From: Palsa-506 sp963836355
Lineage (GTDB): Bacteria; Actinomycetota; Actinomycetes; Streptosporangiales; Streptosporangiaceae
Assembly: GCA_963836355.1 (NCBI GenBank)
Contig: CAWIJO010000002.1
Coordinates: forward strand, 1,302,001-1,366,000
Reading direction: 5' to 3'
Length of the DNA: 64,000 bases
A model generated the notes under the pieces. It searched no databases and was not told the origin of the DNA. It saw nothing but the letters and a program-made list of their open reading frames with translations. Both the position numbers and the translations under genes were made by a program. Shown one piece after another: positions 1 through 8,918 of this stretch. The first letter of the stretch is position 1. Each line of letters opens with the position of its first letter.

Positions 1-1483
1 CGGCTATTCGTTCTTCCTGCGCGTGCTCGAGCCGTTCCACAGCCTGCTGCTGGTCACGACGATCCAGCACCTGATGGGCGTGGCCATCGCGGTGATTGTC
101 TACGCCCTGCTGCGCTATCACGGACTGCCCGGCTGGGGTGCCACCCTGGCCGCCGCCCCGACGCTCTTCGACACCCGGCAGATCGCGCTTGAGTCCTACA
201 TCCTGCCGGACACCCTGTACTGCCTCGTGATCATGCTTGCCGTCGCGGTCCTGCTGACCAGGCGCACCCCGCGGCCCTGGCAGTGCGGCGTAGCCGGGCT
301 GCTGCTGGCGTACGCATCCGTGCTGCGCGGGAACGGCCTGCCGCTCGTGTTCGCGGCACTGGCGTTCATGCTCGTCCGGCGGGTCGGCTGGCGGGCGCTC
401 GCGGGCGCCGCGGCGGCCGCCGCGATGCCGCTGATCGGCTATGCCGCCGCCTACGATCACTCCCACGGCCAGTTCAATATCACCAGCAGCGACGGCATCT
501 TCCTCTGGTCGCGCACGACGAGCTTCGCCGACTGCGCCATCATCAAGCCGCCGGCGCGGCTACTGCCGCTTTGCCCGGCCAGGGAAAAGTCGGCCCAGCG
601 GCCGCCGGCCCCGGCCTGGTCCGTGTCGTCCCTGCTGGCCGCGCCGACGCCGGCGGACTACCTGTGGGCATCCGATGCCTGGTGGCGCCATGACGCGCAC
701 CCGGGCGTCAACAGCTACAACGACAAGCTAGGCCGGCAGTTCGCGATCGACGCGATTAGCGCACAGCCGCTCGACTACCTGCGGGTCAGCGGCAGGGACA
801 TCGCGCTGGTGTTCCTCTCGACGGACCGGCCGCTGAGTCATGCCACCATGACCTTCACCACCGCGCCGCACATCGCGGTGCTGCCGTCCTACTACGCCGG
901 GGATCTGCGCGCGTACGCGCACACGACGCAGAATACGCACCCGGTTCAGCCGTATGCCTATTTCCTGTTCCTCTACCAGCTACCGGTCTACTTCCCCGGC
1001 TTTGCCTTCTTCCTTGTGGTGCTGGCGGGGCTGGCCGGAGTGATCAGGAACTGGCGACGGTGGGGCGGCTTGCAGGCGCTGCCGTGGGTGCTCGCCGCGA
1101 TCAGCGTCGTTTTGCCCGCGTTCGCCACCCAGTCGCTCTACCGCTACACGATCGTCGCGATCCCGCTGGCCTGCTTGGCAGCCGGGATGGCGTTCGTCCG
1201 GCCAGGGGCGGGGCCGGCCACCGCAGCCGCCGGGCCGGTCACCGGCGCGGAGCCGCCCGCCGATGCGGAGCCGGTCACCGGCGCGGAGCCGCCCGCCACC
1301 GCGGAGCCGCCCGCAACCGCGGAGCCGCCCGCAGACGCGGCGGAGGCGGCGGAGGCGGAGGCGGCGCAGGGCGAGCCGGAGGCCGCATCCGCGCCGCCCG
1401 GCCGCCCGGCCGGCCGGCCGCCTCGGCATATTCGCCTCGCCCGGCGCGCGGATCATCCTCTACCCCTCCTGCCGACGCCTTAG
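1..1483 (+). CDS. GT-C-like polytopic membrane protein, 5' end cut off by window edge
   Basis: The frame is open from base 2. The first GTG (23) is not a credible start, because the residues read before it (GYSFFLR) align with the interior of the full-length paralogue at 3761-5323. About 65-70 N-terminal residues are therefore missing from the window. The visible part has several hydrophobic segments and the block SDGIFLWSRT..FADC, which the paralogue repeats almost exactly. The polytopic layout resembles GT-C/ArnT-like glycosyltransferases that use lipid-linked sugars, but the N-terminal acidic motif is outside the window. The C-terminal ~90 residues are a low-complexity Ala-Glu-Pro-Pro tail ending in Arg/Pro. 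Substrate unknown; the glycosyltransferase assignment is inference from architecture. Confidence 0.75.
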   Translation, partial: GYSFFLRVLEPFHSLLLVTTIQHLMGVAIAVIVYALLRYHGLPGWGATLAAAPTLFDTRQIALESYILPDTLYCLVIMLAVAVLLTRRTPRPWQCGVAGLLLAYASVLRGNGLPLVFAALAFMLVRRVGWRALAGAAAAAAMPLIGYAAAYDHSHGQFNITSSDGIFLWSRTTSFADCAIIKPPARLLPLCPAREKSAQRPPAPAWSVSSLLAAPTPADYLWASDAWWRHDAHPGVNSYNDKLGRQFAIDAISAQPLDYLRVSGRDIALVFLSTDRPLSHATMTFTTAPHIAVLPSYYAGDLRAYAHTTQNTHPVQPYAYFLFLYQLPVYFPGFAFFLVVLAGLAGVIRNWRRWGGLQALPWVLAAISVVLPAFATQSLYRYTIVAIPLACLAAGMAFVRPGAGPATAAAGPVTGAEPPADAEPVTGAEPPATAEPPATAEPPADAAEAAEAEAAQGEPEAASAPPGRPAGRPPRHIRLARRADHPLPLLPTP

Positions 1484-1873
1484 GCGACTAATTTCTGAAC
1501 CGCGCGCACCAGCGCCCACGGCAGCGGGGCCCGCAGGCTGAACATCCGCCATCGGCGATCGAGCCGCCAGCCGCCTGATCGCAACAGGGCGGTATCGATG
1601 ACTCAGCAGCGGGGCTGGTGAGACGGGAGATGCGAGAGAGGTACCAGAGCGCGCCTCGGGCACCGGGTCCGGACGCTTTCATGATCACGGAGTATCCGGC
1701 GCGCTGGAGGTTCATCTCAGCACAATCGGTGAGCTTTTCTGATCGCGGAAGATCCGTGCGTCAGACCCCCGGATCATCCGTGATCATGGACGGCGGCAGG
1801 ATGGCGGCGATCACGACAGGAAACGGCGGCCCTCGCGGCGCAGCGGCTGCCGCACTGGCCTAACCTGTCCGGC
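1484..1873. other. 390-bp intergenic stretch with diverged palindrome copies
   Basis: No credible gene is seen. It contains a left half-element at 1680-1699 (CATGATCACGGAGTATCCGG), a diverged left arm at 1740-1756 and a well-kept right arm at 1766-1788 (CCGGATCATCCGTGATCATG preceded by C residues). The arms match the perfect hairpin found after accD5 at 3547-3603. The accD5 promoter should also lie here, but no clear -10/-35 pair stands out. Confidence 0.6.
1680..1788. repeat. Imperfect member of the TGATCACGGATGATCC palindrome family
   Basis: The left arm at 1680-1699 and right arm at 1769-1788 are inverted copies with two mismatches. A second, poorer left arm lies at 1740-1756, so the element may have been partly duplicated or decayed. 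Related elements are at 3547-3603, 35752-35803 and, more diverged, 47510-47563. Confidence 0.6.
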
Positions 1874-3514
1874 ATGGCCACCGATGCCCCTGCGCCGGTC
1901 GACGACCCCGCGCAGCCAGACCAGCAGCACGATCAGCAGCCAGCGCCGCACACCACCGCCGGCAAGATCGCCGACCTGGAACGGCGCCGCCGGGAGGCCG
2001 TGCACGCCGGGTCGGAGCGAGCGGTCGAGCGGCAGCACGCCAAGGGCAAGATGACCGCGCGCGAGCGGATCGACCAACTGCTCGACCCGGAGTCGTTCAC
2101 CGAGCTTGACGAGCACGCCAGGCACCGTGCCACCGATTTCGGGATGGCCGCCAACCGGCCGTACGGCGACGGCGTCGTGACCGGCTACGGCACGATCGAC
2201 GGGCGGCCGGTGTGCGTGTTCAGCCAGGATTTCACCGTCTTCGGCGGCTCGCTCGGCGAGGTTTACGGCCAGAAGATCGTCAAGGTGATGGAGCACGCGC
2301 TGAAAACCGGCTGCCCGATCATCGGCATCAACGACGGCGGCGGCGCCCGGATCCAGGAAGGCGTGGTCGCCCTCGGCCTGTTCGGCGAGGTCTTCTACCG
2401 CAACGTGATTGCCTCCGGCGTCATCCCGCAGATCTCGCTGATCATGGGCCCGTGCGCAGGCGGCGCCGTCTACTCCCCCGCGATCACCGACTTCACGCTG
2501 ATGGTCGATGGCATCTCGCACATGTTCATCACCGGCCCGGACGTGATCAAGACGGTCACCGGCGAGGAGGTCAGCTTCGAGGATCTCGGCGGCGCGCACG
2601 CGCACAACACCAAGTCCGGCGTGGCGCACTACCAGGCCGCGGATGAGGCGGACTGCCTGGAATTCGCCCGGGAACTGCTCTCCTACCTGCCGTCCAACAA
2701 CCTGGAGGATCCGCCGGTCTATCCGGCCGCCGACGGCGACGCCGCCTTCGAGCTCACCCCGGCGGACGAGGAACTCGACGGCCTCATCCCGGACTCCCCG
2801 AACCAGCCTTATGACATGCACGCGGTGATCAGCCACGTGCTCGACGATGGCGAGTTCCTGGAGATTCACGCCGGCTTCGCGCAGAACATCGTTGTCGGCT
2901 TCGGCCGGGTCGACGGCACACCAGTCGGCGTGGTGGCAAACCAGCCGATGCACTTCGCCGGCTGCCTGAACATCGACGCGGCGGAGAAGGCCGCGCGCTT
3001 CGTCCGGACCTGCGATGCCTTCAGCATCCCGGTGCTGACGTTCGTCGACGTGCCGGGCTTCCTGCCGGGCACGGGCCAGGAATGGGGCGGCATCATCCGG
3101 CGCGGCGCCAAGCTGATCTACGCCTACGCCGAGGCGACCGTGCCCAAGATCACGGTGATCACCCGCAAGGCCTACGGCGGCGCCTATGTCGTGATGGGCT
3201 CGAAGCACCTCGGCGGCGACATCAGCCTGGCCTGGCCGACGGCGCAGATCGCGGTGATAGGCGCGCAGGGCGCGGTCAACATTTTGTACCGTCGCGAACT
3301 GGCGGACGCACCTGACCAAAATGCGCTTCGCGACGAATATATGACCGAGTACGAGGACACCCTCGCGAATCCCTACATCACGGCGGAACGCGGCTACGTC
3401 GACGCCGTCATCCGCCCGGCGGAGACCCGGGGCGAGGTCATCCGCGCGCTGCGCGCGCTGCGCAGCAAGCGCCAGACGCTGCCGCCGAGGAAGCACGGGA
3501 ACATACCGCTTTAG
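1874..3514 (+). CDS. accD5: Acyl-CoA carboxylase carboxyltransferase (beta) subunit, AccD5/PccB type
   Basis: 546 aa, the usual length for actinobacterial propionyl/acetyl-CoA carboxylase beta chains. It moves carboxyl from carboxybiotin to propionyl- or acetyl-CoA to give methylmalonyl- or malonyl-CoA in the cytoplasm. The N-terminal half shows the acyl-CoA oxyanion region GGGARIQEGV and GPCAGGAVYSPA. The C-terminal half shows VDVPGFLPGTGQEWGGIIRRGA and the TRKAYGGAYVVMGSKHLGGD block that binds carboxybiotin. ATG at 1874 is the first start before conserved sequence; no strong ribosome site precedes it. The partners accE (6391) and accA3 (6751) lie downstream but are separated by two unrelated genes. 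PCC is more likely than ACC by overall similarity, yet substrate cannot be fixed from sequence alone. Confidence 0.95.
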   Translation: MATDAPAPVDDPAQPDQQHDQQPAPHTTAGKIADLERRRREAVHAGSERAVERQHAKGKMTARERIDQLLDPESFTELDEHARHRATDFGMAANRPYGDGVVTGYGTIDGRPVCVFSQDFTVFGGSLGEVYGQKIVKVMEHALKTGCPIIGINDGGGARIQEGVVALGLFGEVFYRNVIASGVIPQISLIMGPCAGGAVYSPAITDFTLMVDGISHMFITGPDVIKTVTGEEVSFEDLGGAHAHNTKSGVAHYQAADEADCLEFARELLSYLPSNNLEDPPVYPAADGDAAFELTPADEELDGLIPDSPNQPYDMHAVISHVLDDGEFLEIHAGFAQNIVVGFGRVDGTPVGVVANQPMHFAGCLNIDAAEKAARFVRTCDAFSIPVLTFVDVPGFLPGTGQEWGGIIRRGAKLIYAYAEATVPKITVITRKAYGGAYVVMGSKHLGGDISLAWPTAQIAVIGAQGAVNILYRRELADAPDQNALRDEYMTEYEDTLANPYITAERGYVDAVIRPAETRGEVIRALRALRSKRQTLPPRKHGNIPL

Positions 3515-3546
3515 GCGCTTCAGGCGCTTCTGCCACGGCCGCCTGG

Positions 3547-3603
3547 TTCATGATCACGGATGATCCGGGGGGCCGCTGCGCCCGGATCATCCGTGATCAT
3601 GAA
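3547..3603. terminator. Perfect 23-bp stem hairpin after accD5
   Basis: Bases 3547-3569 and 3581-3603 are perfectly inverted, with an 11-base loop. The arm core is TGATCACGGATGATCCGG. It starts 33 bases after the accD5 stop. No T-run follows, as is common in high-GC actinobacterial terminators, so a terminator role is inferred. It could equally be a dispersed palindromic repeat, since relatives occur at other intergenic sites in this window. Confidence 0.7.
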
Positions 3604-3760
3604 AGGTTCGCCGGGACCGGGGCCGGGGCGGGGACCGGACCGGGGCCGCCGCCAGGACCGGGGCCGGGGCCAGCCCGGCTGGCCGGCCTGGACCCGCCCC
3701 GGCGCCGTCTCAGGCGCAATCTGAAAGCCGACCGGCGGCCGGCATGGCAGGATCGGCGCC

Positions 3761-5323
3761 ATGAATAGGGTCGGCAATGCCCTGAAATTCCTAGCGGGAC
3801 ACTGGATTTTTACCACCGCATTCGCCCTTGGTCTCGCGCTTCGCGTCATCACCATGCTCGGCTTTCGGCCGGCCATCTGGCTCGGCGGCGACTCAACGTC
3901 CTACCTGACCACCGGCCTGTCCCTGATCCCGGGCATCTCCCGCCAGTCCGGGTACGGGCTAGTGCTCTTCCTGCTGCGCCCGGCGCACAGCTTCCTGCTG
4001 GTGACCGCTCTCCAGCACGCTGCCGGGCTGGCCATCGCGGTGGCGATCTACGCCCTGCTCAGGCGCTATGGCCTGCCCGGCTGGGGGGCGACGCTGGCGG
4101 CGCTGCCGGTGCTGCTTGACGCCTACCAGATCCAGCTCGAGCAAGAGATACTCGCCACCACGACATTCGGCTTCCTGGTGATCGCCGCGCTGACCCTCAT
4201 TGCATGGTGGCGTGATGACCGGCCGCGCTGGGCGACGGCGGCGGCCGCCGCGCTGCTGGCGCTTTCCTCGGTTACCTGGCCCGCCGGGCTGCCCCTGCTC
4301 ATCTTGTTCGTCGGCTACCTGATTCTCCGCAAGGCCGGCTGGCGGGCCACTTTGACCGGGCTCGTCGCCGGCGCAATACCGCTAGTGCTGTATCTCGGCT
4401 GGTTCGATGCGAATTACCACACGGTGGCATTCAATGACAGCGACGGAATCTTCCTGTGGTCGCGCACCATGGCATTCGCCAATTGCTCGGTCATCCGGCC
4501 CTCGGCGGACGTGGCGGTGCTCTGCCCGCGGCAGCCGGCCGCGCAGCGCCCGGACGGGCCGACCTACATCTGGGCAGCGAACTCACCGCTGAAGGCGCTG
4601 CCCGGGCCGGAGTTCTCACCCGGCAGCAACGCGCTGGCGATGAACTTCGCGCTGCGGGCCATCACCGCCCAGCCCGCCGACTACGCCAGGACCGTGCTAG
4701 CCGACTGGTGGCTCACGTTCAGCTGGAGCAGGCCGGCCAGCCGCAGCGCGCTGCACAGCGAGAAATACCAGTTCTCCCTCGCGACCAGGACCTGGGCCAG
4801 CGCGGCGAAAAACCGTGAGCTGGCGGCGGACCAGCGGTACTACACCCGCGGCGCCGCCACGCCCACTCGGGTGGTGCAGCCCTATGCCAGCTGGATGGTC
4901 AGCTACCAGCGCTTCGGCTTCCTGCGCGGGCCGCTGCTCGGCGCTGTGCTGCTGATCGGCCTGGCCGGGATCGCGGGCCGGCTGGCAGGCGGCGGGCCCG
5001 GCCGGCGGACCGGCTGGGGCGGCCCGGCCCTCTATCCGTGCGCGGCCGCCATGGTCATGCTGATCGTGCCCAACGTGACGGCCGGTTTCTCCATCCGGTA
5101 CGTCATTCCTGCCCAGCCGGTCGCCTGCCTGGCCGCCGGGCTCGCCTTCGCGCGCGCGCGGGGGGCCGGCGGGCCGCAGCGCGACGCCGTGACCGCCGCC
5201 GACGACGACGGCGCCGCCACGCCCGCCACTGCCGCCCCTGCCGCCACGGATTCCGCCACTTCGCCAGTCCCGGCACCCGCCACGGAACCCACCGCGGAAC
5301 CCGCCCCGACGGCACGCGACTAA
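3761..5323 (+). CDS. GT-C-like polytopic membrane protein (paralogue of the gene at the left edge)
   Basis: 520 aa with about ten hydrophobic segments. The first loop after TM1 carries GGDSTSYL (Asp44), the position where GT-C/ArnT-like glycosyltransferases have their catalytic acidic residue. The loop block SDGIFLWSRTMAFANC is shared with the protein at 1-1483. The C-terminal ~50 residues are a disordered Ala/Pro/Thr/Glu tail. The two paralogues flank accD5 on the same strand, which suggests a local duplication around that gene. No operon partner reveals a sugar or acceptor. Function is inferred from topology only; the family could also be a non-catalytic conserved actinobacterial membrane protein. 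Confidence 0.8.
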   Translation: MNRVGNALKFLAGHWIFTTAFALGLALRVITMLGFRPAIWLGGDSTSYLTTGLSLIPGISRQSGYGLVLFLLRPAHSFLLVTALQHAAGLAIAVAIYALLRRYGLPGWGATLAALPVLLDAYQIQLEQEILATTTFGFLVIAALTLIAWWRDDRPRWATAAAAALLALSSVTWPAGLPLLILFVGYLILRKAGWRATLTGLVAGAIPLVLYLGWFDANYHTVAFNDSDGIFLWSRTMAFANCSVIRPSADVAVLCPRQPAAQRPDGPTYIWAANSPLKALPGPEFSPGSNALAMNFALRAITAQPADYARTVLADWWLTFSWSRPASRSALHSEKYQFSLATRTWASAAKNRELAADQRYYTRGAATPTRVVQPYASWMVSYQRFGFLRGPLLGAVLLIGLAGIAGRLAGGGPGRRTGWGGPALYPCAAAMVMLIVPNVTAGFSIRYVIPAQPVACLAAGLAFARARGAGGPQRDAVTAADDDGAATPATAAPAATDSATSPVPAPATEPTAEPAPTARD

Positions 5324-5402
5324 CGCGGGACTGGCCGCGTCCGGCGGTTCCGGGATCGGTCCGCACCGGTTCGCTGCGGGCTGGCACTAGAGTCGGATAA
5401 CC

Positions 5403-6389
5403 ATGACCGAAACTGGCTCGCCGCTTCCGCTACTCTCCCGCTACGCGATCATGATTGATGTTGGTTACATCTATGCGTCCGCGGGCGAACTCCTGTTCAG
5501 CGCCTCATCCCGGCGCGAGTACCGGGTAGACGCCGACAAGCTGATCCAGGCCCTGACTCGGCATGCCGACGAGCAGGTCAGGGGCGAGCTGCTGCGGGTG
5601 TACTGGTATGACGCGGCACGGGACCGGGTGCCGACCATCGACCAGCGGGTGATCGCCCAGATGCCATGGGTCAAGCTGCGGCTCGGTAACCTGAACGCGC
5701 GCGGGCAGCAGAAGGGCGTCGACGCGCAGATCCGCGCGGACATGGAGGCCCTGGCCAGGCACCGCGCGATCACCGATGCCGTGCTGGTGGCGGGCGACGA
5801 GGACATGGTCCCGGCGGTCGAGGCCGCCCAGGCCTTCGGGGTGCGGGTGCACCTGTGGGGGGTGGAGCCGCCGTACGGCACGAACCAGGCTGAGCGGCTG
5901 GTCTGGGAATCCGACACGGTGCAGGTGCTTGAGCGTTCTTTCGTCGAGCCGTACTTCAGCAGGCAGGTCACGGCCGATTCGCCGCCCATGCCAGCGGCCG
6001 GGCCGAGCCGGGCCGGGCAGTCCGCGGCCGCCCGGCCCAACCCCGCGCTGGTGTTCGGCGACCGGCACGTGCCGCGGTCGCCGGCCAGGCCCAGCCCTGC
6101 CATCCCGGCGGCCGCGGCCAGGCTCGGCCCCGAGCGGGAGCGGGTCGAGGAAACGGGCGAGCACGTGGCGCAGAAGTGGATCCTGACCCGCGGCGAGGAC
6201 AACATCCGGGATCTGCTACCCGGGCCGATCCTGCCCCCGGTGATCGACAAGGAACTGCTGGTCGACGCCGAGAAGGAACTCGGCCTCTCGCTGCGGGCCT
6301 ACCAGGAGGCCAGGGAATGGCTGCGGGACGCGTTCTGGGCCCGGGTGCACCGGCAGTTCGGCATCGGCGTCGGAAAGTCGAGGAACTGA
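5403..6389 (+). CDS. NYN-domain (PIN-like, LabA/DUF88 type) putative ribonuclease
   Basis: 328 aa. Residues ~14-185 form a NYN domain, a PIN-like metal-dependent RNase fold. The acidic positions are visible as IMIDVGY (Asp19), KGVDAQI (Asp107) and AGDEDM (around Asp132). A Pro/Ala/Arg-rich linker (~190-250) leads to a helical C-terminal domain (~250-325) with VDAEKELGLSLRAYQEAREWLRDAFW, which resembles winged-helix/OST-HTH-like tails found on such proteins. The stop at 6387-6389 is followed one base later by the accE start, so the two are probably translationally coupled. RNA target unknown. All motif acids are present, so an active nuclease is plausible. Confidence 0.88.
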   Translation: MTETGSPLPLLSRYAIMIDVGYIYASAGELLFSASSRREYRVDADKLIQALTRHADEQVRGELLRVYWYDAARDRVPTIDQRVIAQMPWVKLRLGNLNARGQQKGVDAQIRADMEALARHRAITDAVLVAGDEDMVPAVEAAQAFGVRVHLWGVEPPYGTNQAERLVWESDTVQVLERSFVEPYFSRQVTADSPPMPAAGPSRAGQSAAARPNPALVFGDRHVPRSPARPSPAIPAAAARLGPERERVEETGEHVAQKWILTRGEDNIRDLLPGPILPPVIDKELLVDAEKELGLSLRAYQEAREWLRDAFWARVHRQFGIGVGKSRN

Positions 6390-6390
6390 C

Positions 6391-6681
6391 ATGCCACTCG
6401 ATCCCAGCATGAAACCGATAGATAACGGATCCGTCCCGCCCGGTGCCGCCGCGCCGCCCGATCCGGCCGGGCCGACCGTGCTGCGCATCCTCAACGGAAG
6501 CCCGTCAGCCGAGGAGATCGCGGCGGTCCTGGTGGCTGTCGCCGCCGCGCGGAATGCGCCGGCTAGCCGGGCCAGGGCGGCGGGACCGAGCCGTTCCGGA
6601 TGGTCATCGAGATCCCGGCTGCTACGCGAGCCCCTGGCGCGCGGCCCCGGCGGCTGGCGGGCCAGCGCCCTGCCCCGCTAG
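6391..6681 (+). CDS. accE: Acyl-CoA carboxylase epsilon subunit AccE
   Basis: 96 aa. The small epsilon subunit of actinobacterial acyl-CoA carboxylases is poorly conserved but has a recognisable pattern: a disordered start, then LRILNGSPSAEEIAAVL (about residues 30-46) and a C-terminal SGWSSRSRLLREPLARGPGGWRASALP block. Both are present here. It binds the beta subunit and stimulates the AccA-AccD complex. It lies one base after the NYN gene and 69 bases before accA3, which supports the call. In relatives accE is normally next to accD5; here it is displaced towards accA3. Confidence 0.88.
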   Translation: MPLDPSMKPIDNGSVPPGAAAPPDPAGPTVLRILNGSPSAEEIAAVLVAVAAARNAPASRARAAGPSRSGWSSRSRLLREPLARGPGGWRASALPR

Positions 6682-6750
6682 CAGCCGCCCGCACTCGGCA
6701 GCAGGGCCGGATCCTCATTAGACTCCTCGCAGTCGAGAGGAGCCGTTTTC

Positions 6751-8547
6751 GTGCGCAAGGTACTTATCGCCAACCGCGGCGAGATCGCGGTCCGGGTAGT
6801 GCGAGCGTGCCGTGACGCAGGGCTGGCCAGCGTCGCTGTCTACGGCGAGCTCGATATCGATGCGCTGCACGTGACGATGGCCGACGAGGCGTTCGCGCTG
6901 GGCGGGCAGAGCGCGGCAGAGAGCTACCTCGACGTTTCCAAGATTCTCCGGGCGGCCGCGGACTCCGGCGCCGACGCGCTGCATCCGGGCTACGGCTTCC
7001 TGGCCGAGAACGCCGGCTTTGCCCGCGAGGTCGTCGCGGCCGGCCTGACCTGGATCGGCCCGCCGCCCGCGGCAATCGGGGCACTCGGTGACAAGACAGC
7101 GGCCCGCTATATCGCCCGCAAGGTCGGCGCGCCGCTGTCGCTGGGCACCGACGGCCCTGTGTCCGGCGCGCGGGAGGCCACCGCGTTCGCGGCCGAGCAT
7201 GGCCTGCCGATCGCCATCAAGGCGGCCTACGGCGGCGGCGGCCGGGGCCTGAAGGTCGCGCGAACCATGCAGGAGATAGCCGAGAAGTTCGAGTCGGCGG
7301 TCCGGGAGGCCGTCGCCGCGTTCGGCCAGGGCGATTGCTTCGTCGAGCGTTACCTGGACCGGCCCCGGCATGTGGAGACCCAGTGCCTGGCCGACCGGCA
7401 CGGGAACGTCGTGGTCGTCGGCACCAGGGACTGCTCACTGCAGCGGCGGCACCAGAAGGTCGTCGAGGAGGCGCCGGCCCCGTTCTTGTCCGCGGCGCAG
7501 GAAACGCTGCTGCGCGAGTCGTCCCGGGCGATCCTGCGGGAGGCCGGCTACACCGGGGCAGGCACTTGTGAGTTCCTGATCGGCCAGGACGGCACCGTGT
7601 CGTTCCTTGAGGTGAATACCCGGCTGCAGGTCGAGCACCCGGTGACCGAGGAAGTCAGCGGGATCGACCTGGTCAGGGAGATGTTCCGGATAGCCGACGG
7701 CGAGCCGCTCGGCTATGGCGACCCGGAGCCGCGCGGGCACTCCATCGAGTTCCGGATCAACGCCGAGGATCCGGGCCGGAACTTCCTGCCCGCGCCGGGC
7801 ACGATAACCGCGTGGCGTCCGCCATCCGGCCCCGGCGTCCGGCTGGATTCCGGCTACGACCTGGGGATGACGGTGCCGTCTGCGTTCGACTCGCTGGTCG
7901 CCAAGCTGATCGTGACCGGCGCCAGCCGCGGCCAGGCACTGCAGCGGGCCCGCCGCGCGCTGGCCGAGTTCGAGGTCGGCGGCATGCCGACGCTGCTGCC
8001 GTTCCACCTCGCCGTAGTCAGCGATCCCGCGTTCACCACCGAGCCGTTCACCGTGCATACCCGTTGGATCGAGACCGAGTTCACCGGGAAGCTGCCTGCC
8101 CAGGATGGTCCGGCCGGGGCTGGCCAGGACCGGCCGCCGGCTGCGCGCGAGCGGATCACCGTCGAGGTGGGCGGCAAGCGGCTGGAGGTGACCCTTCCGG
8201 CCGGGCTGGCCGGAGACGGAGCCGGCGGGCCCGGCGGGCCCGCCGCGGGCACCCCGGGCGGCGGCCGGGCCGGAACGAGCCGGAAACAGCGCCGGGCGGG
8301 CGGCGCGCGCGGCGGCGCCGGCAGCGCCGGCGGCGATGCGCTGGTCAGCCCCATGCAGGGCACGATCGTCAAGATCGTCGCTGCGGACGGCCAGCACGTG
8401 TCGGCGGGCGACACGGTGGTCGTGCTTGAGGCGATGAAGATGGAGCAGCCGCTGGCCGCGCACAAGGACGGCACCGTCGGCGACCTGGAGGTTGAGGTCG
8501 GCCAGACGGTCTCGGCGGGAGCGGTCATCTGCCAGCTCCGGGACTGA
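6751..8547 (+). CDS. accA3: Acyl-CoA carboxylase alpha subunit: biotin carboxylase plus biotin carrier domain
   Basis: 598 aa, as expected for AccA3/BccA. The GTG start at 6751 follows GAGAGGAG at 6735-6742. Residues 1-~450 are biotin carboxylase: an N-terminal VLIANRGEIAVRVVRACRD, the ATP-grasp glycine loop YGGGGRGLK, and FLEVNTRLQVEHPVTE. A linker rich in Gly/Ala/Arg follows. The last ~75 residues are a biotinyl domain with the motif EAMKMEQ; the biotinylated lysine is residue 563. It carboxylates its own biotin with bicarbonate and ATP and passes it to AccD. The same alpha subunit usually serves several AccD partners, so it may feed both malonyl- and methylmalonyl-CoA supply. Confidence 0.96.
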   Translation: MRKVLIANRGEIAVRVVRACRDAGLASVAVYGELDIDALHVTMADEAFALGGQSAAESYLDVSKILRAAADSGADALHPGYGFLAENAGFAREVVAAGLTWIGPPPAAIGALGDKTAARYIARKVGAPLSLGTDGPVSGAREATAFAAEHGLPIAIKAAYGGGGRGLKVARTMQEIAEKFESAVREAVAAFGQGDCFVERYLDRPRHVETQCLADRHGNVVVVGTRDCSLQRRHQKVVEEAPAPFLSAAQETLLRESSRAILREAGYTGAGTCEFLIGQDGTVSFLEVNTRLQVEHPVTEEVSGIDLVREMFRIADGEPLGYGDPEPRGHSIEFRINAEDPGRNFLPAPGTITAWRPPSGPGVRLDSGYDLGMTVPSAFDSLVAKLIVTGASRGQALQRARRALAEFEVGGMPTLLPFHLAVVSDPAFTTEPFTVHTRWIETEFTGKLPAQDGPAGAGQDRPPAARERITVEVGGKRLEVTLPAGLAGDGAGGPGGPAAGTPGGGRAGTSRKQRRAGGARGGAGSAGGDALVSPMQGTIVKIVAADGQHVSAGDTVVVLEAMKMEQPLAAHKDGTVGDLEVEVGQTVSAGAVICQLRD

Positions 8548-8551
8548 GCTT

Positions 8552-8908
8552 GTGGCCCGGCTGACCGGTGATCCCGGGGCGGCGCGCTGGCTGCTGTTCG
8601 CGGCCGGGTTCCGGCTGCCGGCCGAGAACGTCGACTGGGTAAGGCACGAGCTGACCGACGCCGGCTGGCGGGCCCGGACGGTGCTGCGCCACCTCGCGCT
8701 CATCATCCCGGTCTGCATCGTCGTCGCGGTGCTGCTCGGCGAGCTGCTGCCCGCACCCGGCTGGCTCGGCCTGACCATGGTGGGGCTGATCTTGTCCGGC
8801 AGCATCTTCACGGTGGCCGCCTACGCGGACGATATCCGCACGTCCCGGCTGCGGCAGCATGGCCTGGACGTGCCGGATGACCCCGACCTGGGCCACCCTG
8901 CGCACTGA
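8552..8908 (+). CDS. DUF5313-like small membrane protein
   Basis: 118 aa from the GTG at 8552, four bases after the accA3 stop. A longer reading from 8492 would overlap the carboxylase and has a non-conserved Arg/Ser start. Features are RWLLFAAGFRLPAENVDWVRHELTD near the N-terminus, two hydrophobic segments (about residues 50-68 and 71-90) and the ending AYADDIRTSRLRQHGL. This matches the pattern of the actinobacterial DUF5313 family. Function unknown. Close linkage to accA3 suggests co-transcription rather than a shared pathway. Confidence 0.75.
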   Translation: MARLTGDPGAARWLLFAAGFRLPAENVDWVRHELTDAGWRARTVLRHLALIIPVCIVVAVLLGELLPAPGWLGLTMVGLILSGSIFTVAAYADDIRTSRLRQHGLDVPDDPDLGHPAH

Positions 8909-8918
8909 CCGGCGCCCG

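Noticed and set aside
1811..3496. Long minus-strand open frame (561 codons) antisense to accD5
   Set aside because: It is a shadow frame from high GC third positions; the plus strand encodes a complete, conserved carboxyltransferase.
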